The notes under the pieces: model-generated
What the model saw: only the letters and a program-made list of their open reading frames with translations
The model's database searches: none
Told to the model about the DNA's origin: nothing
DNA from: Thiodiazotropha sp040507035
Lineage (GTDB): Bacteria > Pseudomonadota > Gammaproteobacteria > Chromatiales > Chromatiaceae
Assembly: GCA_040507035.1 (NCBI GenBank)
Contig: JBEVVR010000014.1
Span: 186,001-250,000 of the forward strand
Direction: 5' to 3'
Length of the DNA stretch: 64,000 nucleotides
Translations under genes and position numbers: made by a program
Shown: piece by piece, positions 24,473 to 31,993 of the stretch
Layout: each line of letters starts with the position of its first letter
Numbering within the stretch: the stretch's first letter is position 1

Positions 24473-25069
24473 TTAGGCAACTTGAACGATTCTGCATTTT
24501 TGGCAGAGAGGGTAGTTATCCACCAGTTCCGCGATCATGGATTTCATTTCCTGATAGGAAGAGCCGTAAAGATAGAAAGCCGTTTCCTTCGGCCCCTGCC
24601 AATAACTGTAGACTTTACCGACTCCCTCGGTTAAGCGCTCCAGCTCACTGTAAACATGATTGGAATCGCTCTTCGCATAAACTTCATCATCCAGATCGGT
24701 TCCGTTGAGATAGATGGCCAGGCCTTCCAGGTCGCCAAACTCAATTACGGAATCCTTGCTCTCAATATGGATCTTTGAACCCTTGGGTATGCCCAATTTC
24801 TCCATAGTGGATTTGATAAAATTGACTGTTTTGTCGTCAGATTTGTATACCTGAATCTCAACATCACAATGCTCTATTTCCCCGGATTCGGACTGAAGGG
24901 TGCCACCACCGGATATTTCGCCAATGGAGGTTTCGGCCAGTACCTGATCTAGGGGATCCTCAAATAGTTCGCCACGATGCATTGGCTGAATACGAGCGTT
25001 GATCGTCACCACAATGAACTCGGGTCGGGATTCATTGGCTCCTTTGGTCTTTTTAAATAATCCAAACAA
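24473..25069 (-). CDS. Unrecognised 198-aa protein
   Basis: This soluble alpha/beta protein starts MFGLFKKTKGANES and ends with a CxxC (LCQKCRIVQVA). I recognise no motif. Its length, acidic character and place beside an Imm22-like gene would fit an orphan immunity protein, but nothing in the sequence proves it. An alternative is a ribosomal-stress or domain-of-unknown-function protein. Confidence 0.55.
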   Translation of the reverse strand: MFGLFKKTKGANESRPEFIVVTINARIQPMHRGELFEDPLDQVLAETSIGEISGGGTLQSESGEIEHCDVEIQVYKSDDKTVNFIKSTMEKLGIPKGSKIHIESKDSVIEFGDLEGLAIYLNGTDLDDEVYAKSDSNHVYSELERLTEGVGKVYSYWQGPKETAFYLYGSSYQEMKSMIAELVDNYPLCQKCRIVQVA

Positions 25070-25137
25070 CAGTCGAACTCCTTTTGTATCGGTATCCAGC
25101 TCAGATGGATATTAGAACGTAAATAGTCTAGAAACAA

Positions 25138-25347
25138 CTACTTATAAATCCCTAAATCATTGATTTGTATGATCGGTTCGATATTCGTGTAGTTTGCAAT
25201 ATCAGCTTGCAGCGCTTCTGCGTGAGGGGCAAAAGCTGTCATGAGGTCATCGAAGGAATCGAAATAGTAGTGCCACATCGCAACTGAAACAGTCCAATGC
25301 CAAGCATGTTTGCTAAGCGCTCTTCCATGAAAACTCATACGTACCAC
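25138..25347 (-). pseudogene. C-terminal remnant of an EthD-family gene
   Basis: From about residue 15 the 69-aa frame reads HWTVSVAMWHYYFDSFDDLM, then PHAEALQADIANYTNIEPII, which matches the C-terminal half of small EthD-type proteins (SxxxF..AFxPHAxxIxxDIPNYTNIxPxIQI). The N-terminal half, including the usual FDxxYYxxxHMP motif, is missing, because the frame begins inside the end of the neighbouring Imm22-like gene. It is most likely a truncated copy left by insertion or recombination. Confidence 0.6.
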
Positions 25348-25711
25348 AATATTTGAGAAACTCGGTTGAAGTGGGAGGGCTGTTCAATTCAAAACCGCCC
25401 AGTGCATCTTCAAAAACCAAAACCATATAGTTGAAGTTGGGTGATACTATTTTTCGTATTTTATCTATATCTTCGTCGGATATGTTTAAACTGGCAAGAT
25501 AGTCGTAATTTAGATCTACTGTTTCGATGAAGTCGCTGTCTAAATAGGCATCGAGATTTTCATTAAGCCTGTGTGTAGGATTTCTATCTTCCCAGGCTCG
25601 GTATTCTTCGTCCGATACCGATTCATCCGGTTCTGGTTCCCACTGGGGTTCTGAATATAGGCATGCCTCTGCTCTATCTTTGAACTCGCCTGCGAATGTA
25701 TAAATTTTCAT
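25313..25711 (-). CDS. Probable immunity protein of the Imm22 type
   Basis: This 132-aa acidic protein resembles Imm22-family immunity proteins: an N-terminal MKIYTFAGEF strand, a central YLDSDFIETVDLNYDYL, and a late NYMVLVFEDALGGFEL. Those families neutralise polymorphic-toxin C-terminal domains. No toxin gene is in the window, so it would be an orphan. The 3' end overlaps the EthD remnant by 35 bases, suggesting a junction of unrelated fragments. Family assignment is by pattern memory only. Confidence 0.5.
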   Translation of the reverse strand: MKIYTFAGEFKDRAEACLYSEPQWEPEPDESVSDEEYRAWEDRNPTHRLNENLDAYLDSDFIETVDLNYDYLASLNISDEDIDKIRKIVSPNFNYMVLVFEDALGGFELNSPPTSTEFLKYCGTYEFSWKSA

Positions 25712-25721
25712 TTTGAATAAT

Positions 25722-26741
25722 TCAGTTGATCATTTTTTCACTGAGCTTATATATGTTCAGTTGAAGAGGGAAAGTAGACTCAGCTACAAGAGTAGACCTG
25801 AGTTCAGGGGAGAGTCGAGCGTTGATACTTTCAAATAACACCGGTATCTCCGTGTTGTTCGAAAGTGTAGTTTGAAGTTTTGATATGTCTGATTCTTTAA
25901 GGAAATCTTGCTCTTGCAGATACTCCACAAAAGCGGGGGCATATGTGTGGAAGGGAACAATAAACATCCTGTATTCAATATCATACCAATCCTCCTCCGA
26001 GATATTATGTTCCTTGCGGTAATCCTCAAGTGCGACTTCGTGCCATTGATTGAGTTCATCTAACTTGAGTTGTTTGAATGCCTCCCCAATCTTTTTTTTC
26101 TTAGTCCTGAATTTTGCCAGGTGTTCCACTTTTTGGAATTCCTCGAAGGAAATACCTCCTTTTCGGTTTTTCCACATCATATCTTTTCTATGGCTTTCTT
26201 CAAAGTATTCGCGGAAATCGACCGCAGATAAGTCTTTGAACTGTCTGTCCTTGTTATCAACCAAGTCACGGGCAAGGGAGTGAAGTTCACTAGCTGATGC
26301 TTTAGGCAAGAATTTTTTCTCACTATCTGGTCGCATGTCTAACCCTTCGCCTAATGGGCAGCTCGTAAATGTGTATTGCTTACCATTTACTTCCTCTATG
26401 ACGATGTCAACCCAAAATCCAGCTATTGGATGGGTACAAGCTACCGCGCAGTACTGTTCTTGATGGAGATGCATTAGAAAGCAATCATCTGTTTCATATA
26501 CCGAGTAAGGTTTTCCCTTTATATATCCAATAGATTCAAGTTCACTCAGTGATGCCTTGGGTTTTTCTTTATTAATCCAATCCGGGGAGATGTCTTCGTT
26601 CAAATGAACCGTGAGGGGTTCTAGGTCGCTTGTATCTAAATTAAATAATTTCCCGAATTTAATTCGATAGTAGATGTAGATTGTGGCGGCAATGAACAGT
26701 AAACATAATACGATTCCACCGATGATTTCTAGAATGATCAT
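25722..26741 (-). CDS. Unrecognised membrane-anchored protein
   Basis: This 339-aa protein has one N-terminal membrane helix (ILEIIGGIVLCLLFIAATIY) and a long cytoplasmic part. A beta-rich segment (YETDDCFLMHLHQEQYCAVA) is followed by charged helices and a hydrophobic C-terminal region. I recognise no family. It sits 10 bases upstream of the Imm22-like gene on the same strand, so the two may be cotranscribed. Confidence 0.55.
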   Translation of the reverse strand: MIILEIIGGIVLCLLFIAATIYIYYRIKFGKLFNLDTSDLEPLTVHLNEDISPDWINKEKPKASLSELESIGYIKGKPYSVYETDDCFLMHLHQEQYCAVACTHPIAGFWVDIVIEEVNGKQYTFTSCPLGEGLDMRPDSEKKFLPKASASELHSLARDLVDNKDRQFKDLSAVDFREYFEESHRKDMMWKNRKGGISFEEFQKVEHLAKFRTKKKKIGEAFKQLKLDELNQWHEVALEDYRKEHNISEEDWYDIEYRMFIVPFHTYAPAFVEYLQEQDFLKESDISKLQTTLSNNTEIPVLFESINARLSPELRSTLVAESTFPLQLNIYKLSEKMIN

Positions 26742-26835
26742 ACAAGGGCTCTAGGCACTGGTGTGCGATTGTTGACGATCAGTGAACCGGCGTAGGCTCG
26801 CTAGCGCCAGAGTCCGAGTAGCGCGGCTTGTTAAA

Positions 26836-27102
26836 TTACCTTTCATAGTGATAACGGCAAGAAATGATTGTTAGTTGATTGTTATCAACCACGTATACCA
26901 ACCTATTGGTATCGTCGATACGTCTAGACCAAAAGCCCGCCAAATTCTCTTTTAAGGGTTCTGGTTTACCAATACCTTCAAATGGAGATCTTTGAGTATC
27001 CTGGATAAGTCTATTGATACGTTTAAGCGTTTTTTTATCTTGTGTTTGCCAATACAGATAATCCGACCAAGCCTCTCCAGTCCATGAAAGTATTTCAATC
27101 AT
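26836..27102 (-). CDS. yoeB: Toxin YoeB (Txe family mRNA interferase)
   Basis: This 88-aa RelE-fold toxin shows W..(Y)LYWQTQDKKTLKRIN, PFEGIGKPEPLKENLAGFWS, RRID..NRLVY and a C-terminal CRYHYER; the Glu, Arg and His-Tyr residues used for ribosome-dependent mRNA cleavage are all present, so the toxin appears intact. Its start overlaps the yefM stop by 8 bases, giving coupled translation with the antitoxin first. Confidence 0.93.
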   Translation of the reverse strand: MIEILSWTGEAWSDYLYWQTQDKKTLKRINRLIQDTQRSPFEGIGKPEPLKENLAGFWSRRIDDTNRLVYVVDNNQLTIISCRYHYER

Positions 27103-27349
27103 CAGTTAGCACATGCTGCTGTGTTTTTCCTTCGCGGTATTGCTTAATAGATTTTGACAGATGGGCTGCGTTCGCCGGACTCTTTAATAAATGGACTGTC
27201 TCCATAAGACCATTGAATTGATCTAAGGACATAACCACCGCATCCTCTGAATCCCTACGGGTAATAACGGTGTAGTCGGCATCGCTTACTACTTGATCTA
27301 GAACACTTTTTAGTTTGTTTCTGGCGTCGGAAAAGCTAATAACTCTCAT
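27095..27349 (-). CDS. yefM: Antitoxin YefM (Phd/YefM family)
   Basis: The 84-aa protein begins MRVISFSDARNKLKSVLDQV, as in YefM; the ATG at 27349 is chosen over the in-frame GTG at 27361 for this reason. The N-terminal Phd fold binds DNA, and the C-terminal LLKSPANAAHLSKSI segment wraps YoeB. TGTACA-type operator elements lie just upstream at 27367-27400. Confidence 0.92.
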   Translation of the reverse strand: MRVISFSDARNKLKSVLDQVVSDADYTVITRRDSEDAVVMSLDQFNGLMETVHLLKSPANAAHLSKSIKQYREGKTQQHVLTDD

Positions 27350-27366
27350 TTCGGTAACCACTATAA

Positions 27367-27400
27367 TTGTACGATATATAGTACAAGTATAACATGTACA
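27367..27400 (-). promoter_or_regulatory. yefM-yoeB operator palindromes
   Basis: TTGTAC (27367-27372) pairs with GTACAA (27381-27386), and a second site contains a perfect TGTACA (27395-27400). Known YefM-YoeB operators consist of a long and a short palindrome with a TGTACA core, so autoregulation is expected here. Confidence 0.65.
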
Positions 27401-27703
27401 GTAATTTGTTCAAGTTGCTCAATTTGGTAATTTAAAGTGTCTTATTTGGACGTCACAAATAATGTGTTATGCCGCCAAAATGAATCGCAGAGAAGAAGGG
27501 TATATAGGTCATCGCGAGTATCCTTATCACTGATAGGCAGGTCCCTAAAATGTCCCTAAACCTTACTATAAATGGATCACCAAAGATCTCCAATTACGTG
27601 GAATCCTTCGCACTTTCCCCACAGCAATCCATTACACACCGCAATGCGAAGCAGATTCCTGATCCAACCTCGAAGAAACCCACCAAAGCCCCGGATATCA
27701 GTT
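27401..27703. other. Non-coding stretch upstream of the nifV promoter
   Basis: No gene is supported. A short near-repeat GTCCCTAAA occurs twice (around 27541-27560). This is the right-hand edge of the cargo region between nifS and nifV; no att site or terminal repeat is apparent by eye. Confidence 0.4.
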
Positions 27704-27719
27704 TGTAGTCTTCCCTACA
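27704..27719 (+). promoter_or_regulatory. NifA upstream activating sequence of nifV
   Basis: TGT 27704-27706 and ACA 27717-27719 are 10 bases apart, about 100-115 bp before the predicted start point of the nifV operon. Confidence 0.7.
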
Positions 27720-27792
27720 ATTTACCCTATAACGACATTCAACCCCAGAGCAGTCAATTCATAACTCACTGTTAATAAACAAAAAATATTCG

Positions 27793-27807
27793 TGGCACAG
27801 GCTTTGC
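27793..27807 (+). promoter_or_regulatory. Sigma-54 promoter of the nifV operon
   Basis: TGGCACAGGCTTTGC matches the -24/-12 consensus (GG 27794-27795, GC 27806-27807) and is identical to the core of the iscA-nifUS promoter. The predicted start near 27819 leaves a short leader with AAGGAG before the ATG at 27836. Confidence 0.85.
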
Positions 27808-27835
27808 TAACAGTCTCTATATCAAGGAGACAAAC

Positions 27836-28990
27836 ATGCAGCAACCGACAACCAAAGCCACGATCAACGACACCACCCTGCGGGATGGGGAGCAGTCAGC
27901 GGGGGTCTCTTTTACCCTGCAGGAGAAGCTTGCCATCGCTCAGTCCCTCGACGAGTTGGGGGTGCCGGAGCTGGAGGTCGGGATTCCGGCCATGGGTGAA
28001 GAGGAGCGGGAGGCGATTCGTGCCGTGGCCGCATGTGTGGAGAGGTCCCGTCTGATGGTTTGGTGTCGCATGCATAGCCAGGACATTGGTCTCTGTCGCG
28101 ATCTTGGGGTGCAGATGGTCGATCTCTCGATGCCGGTTTCGGATCAGCAGATCGGCAAAAAGCTGGGGCGCTCCCGCGCCTGGGTACTCGATCAGATCGC
28201 GCCCTGTGTGGCCGAGGCCCATGAACTGGGGCTGGAGGTCTGCGTGGGGGGTGAGGATGCCTCACGGGCCGATCCGGAGTTTCTGTGGCAGGTGGTCGAG
28301 GCGGCGGAGAGTGCCGGGGCGCGGCGTTTTCGCTTTGCCGATACGGTGGGCATCATGGAGCCGTTTCAGGTCTATGATGCGATCCGCGATCTGCGGGCGA
28401 TCAGTGACATTGAGATCGAGATGCACGCCCATGACGATCTCGGGCTTGCCACCGCCAATACCCTGGCCGCGATGCGCGGCGGCGCGACCCATGCCAATAC
28501 CACGGTGCACGGGCTCGGCGAACGGGCCGGGAATGCACCCCTTGAAGAGGTTGTGATGGGGCTGCGCCGTTTTCATGATCAGGGCCATGAGATCGATATG
28601 ACCCGCTACTCCCAACTCTCCAAACTGGTGGAGCATGCCTCCGGCCGCAGTGTGGGTTGGCAGAAGAGCCTGGTGGGTGCGGGTGTCTTCACCCATGAGG
28701 CTGGTATTCACGTCGACGGGTTGATGAAGGATCGGCGCAACTATCAGGGCGTCGATCCCGCCGAGCTGGGTCGTGACCATGAGTTCGTCCTCGGTAAACA
28801 CTCCGGCAGCCATGCGGTGATCCAGGCCTATGCCGACATGGGCATGGCGTTGAGCCGGGAGCAGGCCGATAGCCTGTTGTTGCTGGTCAGACGTCACGCC
28901 GTGGAGAACAAACGATCCCCGGCGGTAAAGGATCTACGCCGCTTCTATCTGGAAATCTACAGTGGGAAACGGGAATGGTTGCATCAATGA
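27836..28990 (+). CDS. nifV: Homocitrate synthase NifV
   Basis: This 384-aa enzyme condenses acetyl-CoA with 2-oxoglutarate to homocitrate, the organic ligand of FeMo-co. It has the DRE-TIM motif NDTTLRDGEQSAGV, the metal-binding HAHDDLGLATANTLAA and GLGERAGNAPLEEVVMGL, and LGKHSGSHAV. Length is full. It is the first gene of an operon with cysE, nifW, nifZ, nifM and clpX. Confidence 0.95.
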   Translation: MQQPTTKATINDTTLRDGEQSAGVSFTLQEKLAIAQSLDELGVPELEVGIPAMGEEEREAIRAVAACVERSRLMVWCRMHSQDIGLCRDLGVQMVDLSMPVSDQQIGKKLGRSRAWVLDQIAPCVAEAHELGLEVCVGGEDASRADPEFLWQVVEAAESAGARRFRFADTVGIMEPFQVYDAIRDLRAISDIEIEMHAHDDLGLATANTLAAMRGGATHANTTVHGLGERAGNAPLEEVVMGLRRFHDQGHEIDMTRYSQLSKLVEHASGRSVGWQKSLVGAGVFTHEAGIHVDGLMKDRRNYQGVDPAELGRDHEFVLGKHSGSHAVIQAYADMGMALSREQADSLLLLVRRHAVENKRSPAVKDLRRFYLEIYSGKREWLHQ

Positions 28991-29787
28991 TGAACAGTGA
29001 GGCAGTCGCAGAGATCGACGAGCCCGCCAAGCCGCTCTCGCTGTGGCAGCAGGTGGGCGAGGATATTCGCTGTGTCTTCGATCGTGATCCGGCGGCGCGT
29101 ACCCGCTTCGAGATCATCACCACCTATCCCGGGGTCCATGCCATCCTGCTCTATCGCATCGCCAACAGACTTTGGCGCCGCGGCCGGCGCTATCTGCCGA
29201 GACTTATTTCCTACATCGGCCGTATCTGGACCAGTATCGATATCCATCCCGGCGCCACCATCGGCCGCCGCTTCTTCATCGACCATGGCGCCGGCGTGGT
29301 GATCGGCGAGACCGCCGAGGTGGGGGACGATGTGACCCTCTACCACGGCGTCACCCTTGGCGGTGTCTCCTGGAACAAGGGCAAGCGCCACCCGACCCTG
29401 GGCAACCGGGTGGTGGTGGGTGCCGGCGCCAAGATCCTCGGTCCCATCGAGATCGGCGAACAGGCGCGGGTGGGGGCCAATTCGGTGGTGATCACCCCGG
29501 TGCCGGCGGGTAAGACCGTGGTGGGCATCCCGGGCAAGGTGGTGAAGTCGAGTCGCAGCATGACCGACGGTATCCACGAGATCGATCTCAACCACCATCT
29601 GATTCCCGACCCGGTGGCCGACGCCATCGCCTGTTTGCTGGATCGCATTCGCCTGCTGGAGCAGGAGGTGGGTGTCCACGGCTGCATACCCGGGGGCGAG
29701 GTCCCGCAGGATGAGTGCAACCACTGCGATGCCATGCTGGTCTGCGAACCGCCACATCCCGATACACACAAGGTGAGCCAGTCATGA
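28975..29787 (+). CDS. cysE: Serine O-acetyltransferase CysE, nif-linked
   Basis: This hexapeptide-repeat enzyme acetylates serine to O-acetylserine, feeding cysteine synthesis for NifS. The core shows FFIDHGAGVVIGETAEVGDD with catalytic Asp and His, and GGVSWNKGKRHPTLGN. It overlaps the end of nifV. Starts at 28975, 28987 and 28990 are all possible; 28987 would overlap the nifV stop as ATGA. The C-terminal tail adds a Cys-rich segment (GGEVPQDECNHCDAML) of unclear role. Position matches cysE1 of Azotobacter. Confidence 0.92.
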   Translation: MVASMMNSEAVAEIDEPAKPLSLWQQVGEDIRCVFDRDPAARTRFEIITTYPGVHAILLYRIANRLWRRGRRYLPRLISYIGRIWTSIDIHPGATIGRRFFIDHGAGVVIGETAEVGDDVTLYHGVTLGGVSWNKGKRHPTLGNRVVVGAGAKILGPIEIGEQARVGANSVVITPVPAGKTVVGIPGKVVKSSRSMTDGIHEIDLNHHLIPDPVADAIACLLDRIRLLEQEVGVHGCIPGGEVPQDECNHCDAMLVCEPPHPDTHKVSQS

Positions 29788-30308
29788 GCATCGATCTATT
29801 GGCATTCGAGAGCGGGGAGCTCTACTTCGATGAGGCGATCGACCAGGAGGCGAAGCACTGCCTGCAGCGGGCCTCGGAGGAGTACGGTACGGAAACAGCG
29901 GAGAGCACCCTGTTGCGGGCCTACTTCCTGGAGCCTGAACACCCGATGGTATTGGTCGCCCTCTACCGCTTCTACTACTACCAGCATAGGCTCAAGGAGT
30001 CGCTGGTGGTGGCGGAGCGGGTGCTCAAGGTTATCGGCAAGCGCCTGGATCTGCCCGAGGACTGGCGCCAGCTTACCGAGCCGGGTATCGGCTGCGGGGT
30101 GTTGATCTCCATGACCATGGTGCGTTTTTACATGCTGGCGCTGAAGGGTGCCGGTTATCTTGAATTACGCTTGGGACACTACAAGTCGGCCCTCGAGCGA
30201 CTGCAGAAGGTGGCGGAACTCGATGCCAAGGACCGCCTTGGAGCCCAGGCTCTACTGGAAGTGGCAAAGAATGCCATTGGAAACGATAGCGGATTGGCAA
30301 CCCATTAA
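29784..30308 (+). CDS. Helical-repeat (TPR-like) protein between cysE and nifW
   Basis: This 174-aa all-helical protein has TPR-like pairs: ESTLLRAYFLEPEHPMVLVA, RFYYYQHRLKESLVVAERVL and ELRLGHYKSALERLQKVAEL. The ATG at 29784 overlaps the cysE stop as ATGA, so it is coupled; longer in-frame starts are inside cysE. TPR proteins bind partners, so a chaperone role for NifW, NifZ or nitrogenase is possible but not shown. I do not recognise a named nif gene. Confidence 0.75.
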   Translation: MSIDLLAFESGELYFDEAIDQEAKHCLQRASEEYGTETAESTLLRAYFLEPEHPMVLVALYRFYYYQHRLKESLVVAERVLKVIGKRLDLPEDWRQLTEPGIGCGVLISMTMVRFYMLALKGAGYLELRLGHYKSALERLQKVAELDAKDRLGAQALLEVAKNAIGNDSGLATH

Positions 30309-30325
30309 CCCAACTGGGAGAGACG

Positions 30326-30676
30326 ATGATGAACGAGAGCGAGTTTGACCTTGACCTGGATGAGCTCAGCAGTGCCGAGGACTTTCTCGACTATTTCGGC
30401 ATTGACTACGATGCGTCGGTGGTTCATGTGAATCGCCTGCATATCCTGCAGCGCTTTCACGACTATCTCGACGGTGTCGACAAGATGCCCGAGAGTGATG
30501 CGGAGAGACATGCCCTCTATGCCGGTATGCTCGACAGTGCCTATCACGATTTTGTTCAATCGGACGCACTCACCGAAAAGGTGTTCAAGGTGTTTCGTAT
30601 GCATGAGCCGGTCACTGTCAAAGTACCGCTGCTCGATCTGACCCAGCAGGTGGAAGCCGTTGCGCCCAAAGTTTGA
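30326..30676 (+). CDS. nifW: Nitrogenase-stabilising/protective protein NifW
   Basis: This 116-aa protein matches NifW: an acidic N terminus with LDELSSAEDFLDYFGIDYD, then VVHVNRLHILQRFHDYL and YAGMLDSAYHDFVQSDALTE. NifW assists late MoFe-protein maturation and is associated with oxygen protection. GGGAGA precedes the start. Its last 17 bases overlap nifZ. Confidence 0.93.
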   Translation: MMNESEFDLDLDELSSAEDFLDYFGIDYDASVVHVNRLHILQRFHDYLDGVDKMPESDAERHALYAGMLDSAYHDFVQSDALTEKVFKVFRMHEPVTVKVPLLDLTQQVEAVAPKV

Positions 30677-31118
30677 ATATGGTGAAAAGGTGCGGGTGGT
30701 GCGCAACCTGCGCAACGATGGCACCTATCCTGGCGAGCCCACCGGGCGCCTGCTGGTACGCAGCGGCAGTGTCGGCTTTGTCCGCGATGTGGGTACCTTT
30801 CTCCAGGACCAGTTGATCTACTCGGTGGATTTTCTCGATGACAACCGCCGTGTCGGCTGCCGGGAGCAGGAGCTGCAACTGGCCAGCGATCCCTGGATTC
30901 CTACCCGGTTTGAATTCAGGGACAAGGTGACACCCAGGATCTCCCTGGGGATCCAGGGGGAGGTCATTGCCAATCCGGGGGATGCCGCCGAGATCGAAAA
31001 GGTGTTGCGGGACTATCCCGGTGGGCCGGCCTATCATCTTCGAGTCAACGGGCGAACCCTCCAGGTGCCGGAATCGGCCTTGGAGTTTCTCTCCATGGAG
31101 AGCGAGGAGGTACCGTGA
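30660..31118 (+). CDS. nifZ: Nitrogen fixation protein NifZ (TTG start)
   Basis: This 152-aa protein begins MRPKFEYGEKVRVVRNLRND, then GRLLVRSGSVGFVRDVGTFL and QDQLIYSVDFLDDNRRVGC, the NifZ barrel. It is needed for P-cluster maturation of the second MoFe half. The TTG at 30660 is the only start that keeps the family N terminus, and AGGTGGA precedes it. The second half (FEFRDKVTPRISLGIQGEVI) looks like a repeat of the same barrel. It is distinct from the shorter NifZ-family protein at 10924-11220. Confidence 0.93.
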   Translation: MRPKFEYGEKVRVVRNLRNDGTYPGEPTGRLLVRSGSVGFVRDVGTFLQDQLIYSVDFLDDNRRVGCREQELQLASDPWIPTRFEFRDKVTPRISLGIQGEVIANPGDAAEIEKVLRDYPGGPAYHLRVNGRTLQVPESALEFLSMESEEVP

Positions 31119-31984
31119 CCTTGGCCGAACAACGATTGCAAGCCAACCCGGAATTCAACTACCACATGCTGCGCAACGCACTTCAGGATTTCCAGAAAAA
31201 CCTGAGTCAGCTCGAAGCGTCGGAGTATCAGCAGGTCTATCGCAAGGCGAGCAAGAGCTATGAGCTCGAATCACTGGTCATGGCTACCCCAGAGGCGCAA
31301 GGGGTAGTCATCAGCGAGCAGCAGCTCAGCAATTCGGTGGCCGAGGTGAGCACACGCTATTCGGGTCAGGATGAATTTCTCGATGATCTGGCGTGCAATG
31401 GTCTGGATGAGGAGGGTTTGAGACGGGCCCTCTATCGTGAGCTGGTGTTCGATGGGGTGATGCAGCTTGTCTCCGCCAACAGCGCGGATGTCAACGATCT
31501 CGATGTTCACCTCTTCTATGAGATGCACCGCGAGCGATTTGAGACCCCGGAGACACGCCAGGCCAGACATATCCTGATCACCGTCAATCTCGACTATCCG
31601 GAGAACACCCCCATAGCGGCACACCAGCGCATGCAGCAGGTGAGCGAGAAATTGGCGGCAAGGGGCAATCGCTTCGAACAGTTCGCCAAGCGCTACTCCG
31701 AATGCCCCACGGCGATGGAGGGTGGCAGGTTGGGTGAAGTGAAACGGGGCCAGCTCTACGCGGAGCTGGACAGCGTGCTCTTCAGCATGCAAGAGGGTGA
31801 GATCAGCGACATCATCGAAACAGAGCTGGGCCTGCATATCATCTATTGTGAAAAGATAAAGCCTGCCAAGTGCATGCCCCTTTCCAAGGCCTCTGCCCGC
31901 ATTCGCGAACATTTACAAGTACGACATCGGCGTAACTGCCAAAAGGCCTGGCTGGCCAGTCTGCAAAAAACAGAGCATGCCTAG
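31115..31984 (+). CDS. nifM: NifM, parvulin-type peptidyl-prolyl isomerase
   Basis: This 289-aa protein has a helical N-terminal domain and a C-terminal rotamase domain: RQARHILITVNLDYP, FAKRYSECPTAMEGGRLGEV and FSMQEGEISDIIETELGLHI. NifM is required to fold and activate NifH. The GTG at 31115 overlaps the nifZ stop as GTGA, with GAGGAGG just upstream. clpX follows 9 bases later. Confidence 0.95.
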   Translation: MTLAEQRLQANPEFNYHMLRNALQDFQKNLSQLEASEYQQVYRKASKSYELESLVMATPEAQGVVISEQQLSNSVAEVSTRYSGQDEFLDDLACNGLDEEGLRRALYRELVFDGVMQLVSANSADVNDLDVHLFYEMHRERFETPETRQARHILITVNLDYPENTPIAAHQRMQQVSEKLAARGNRFEQFAKRYSECPTAMEGGRLGEVKRGQLYAELDSVLFSMQEGEISDIIETELGLHIIYCEKIKPAKCMPLSKASARIREHLQVRHRRNCQKAWLASLQKTEHA

Positions 31985-31993
31985 GAGCTTTTG

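Noticed and set aside
13840..27700. Integrative element with integrase and att sites
   Set aside because: No integrase, transposase or flanking repeats could be seen, so I describe it only as cargo between nifS and nifV.
28984..29769. 261-aa minus-strand frame opposite cysE
   Set aside because: His/Asp/Gly-rich antisense of a well-recognised hexapeptide-repeat gene.
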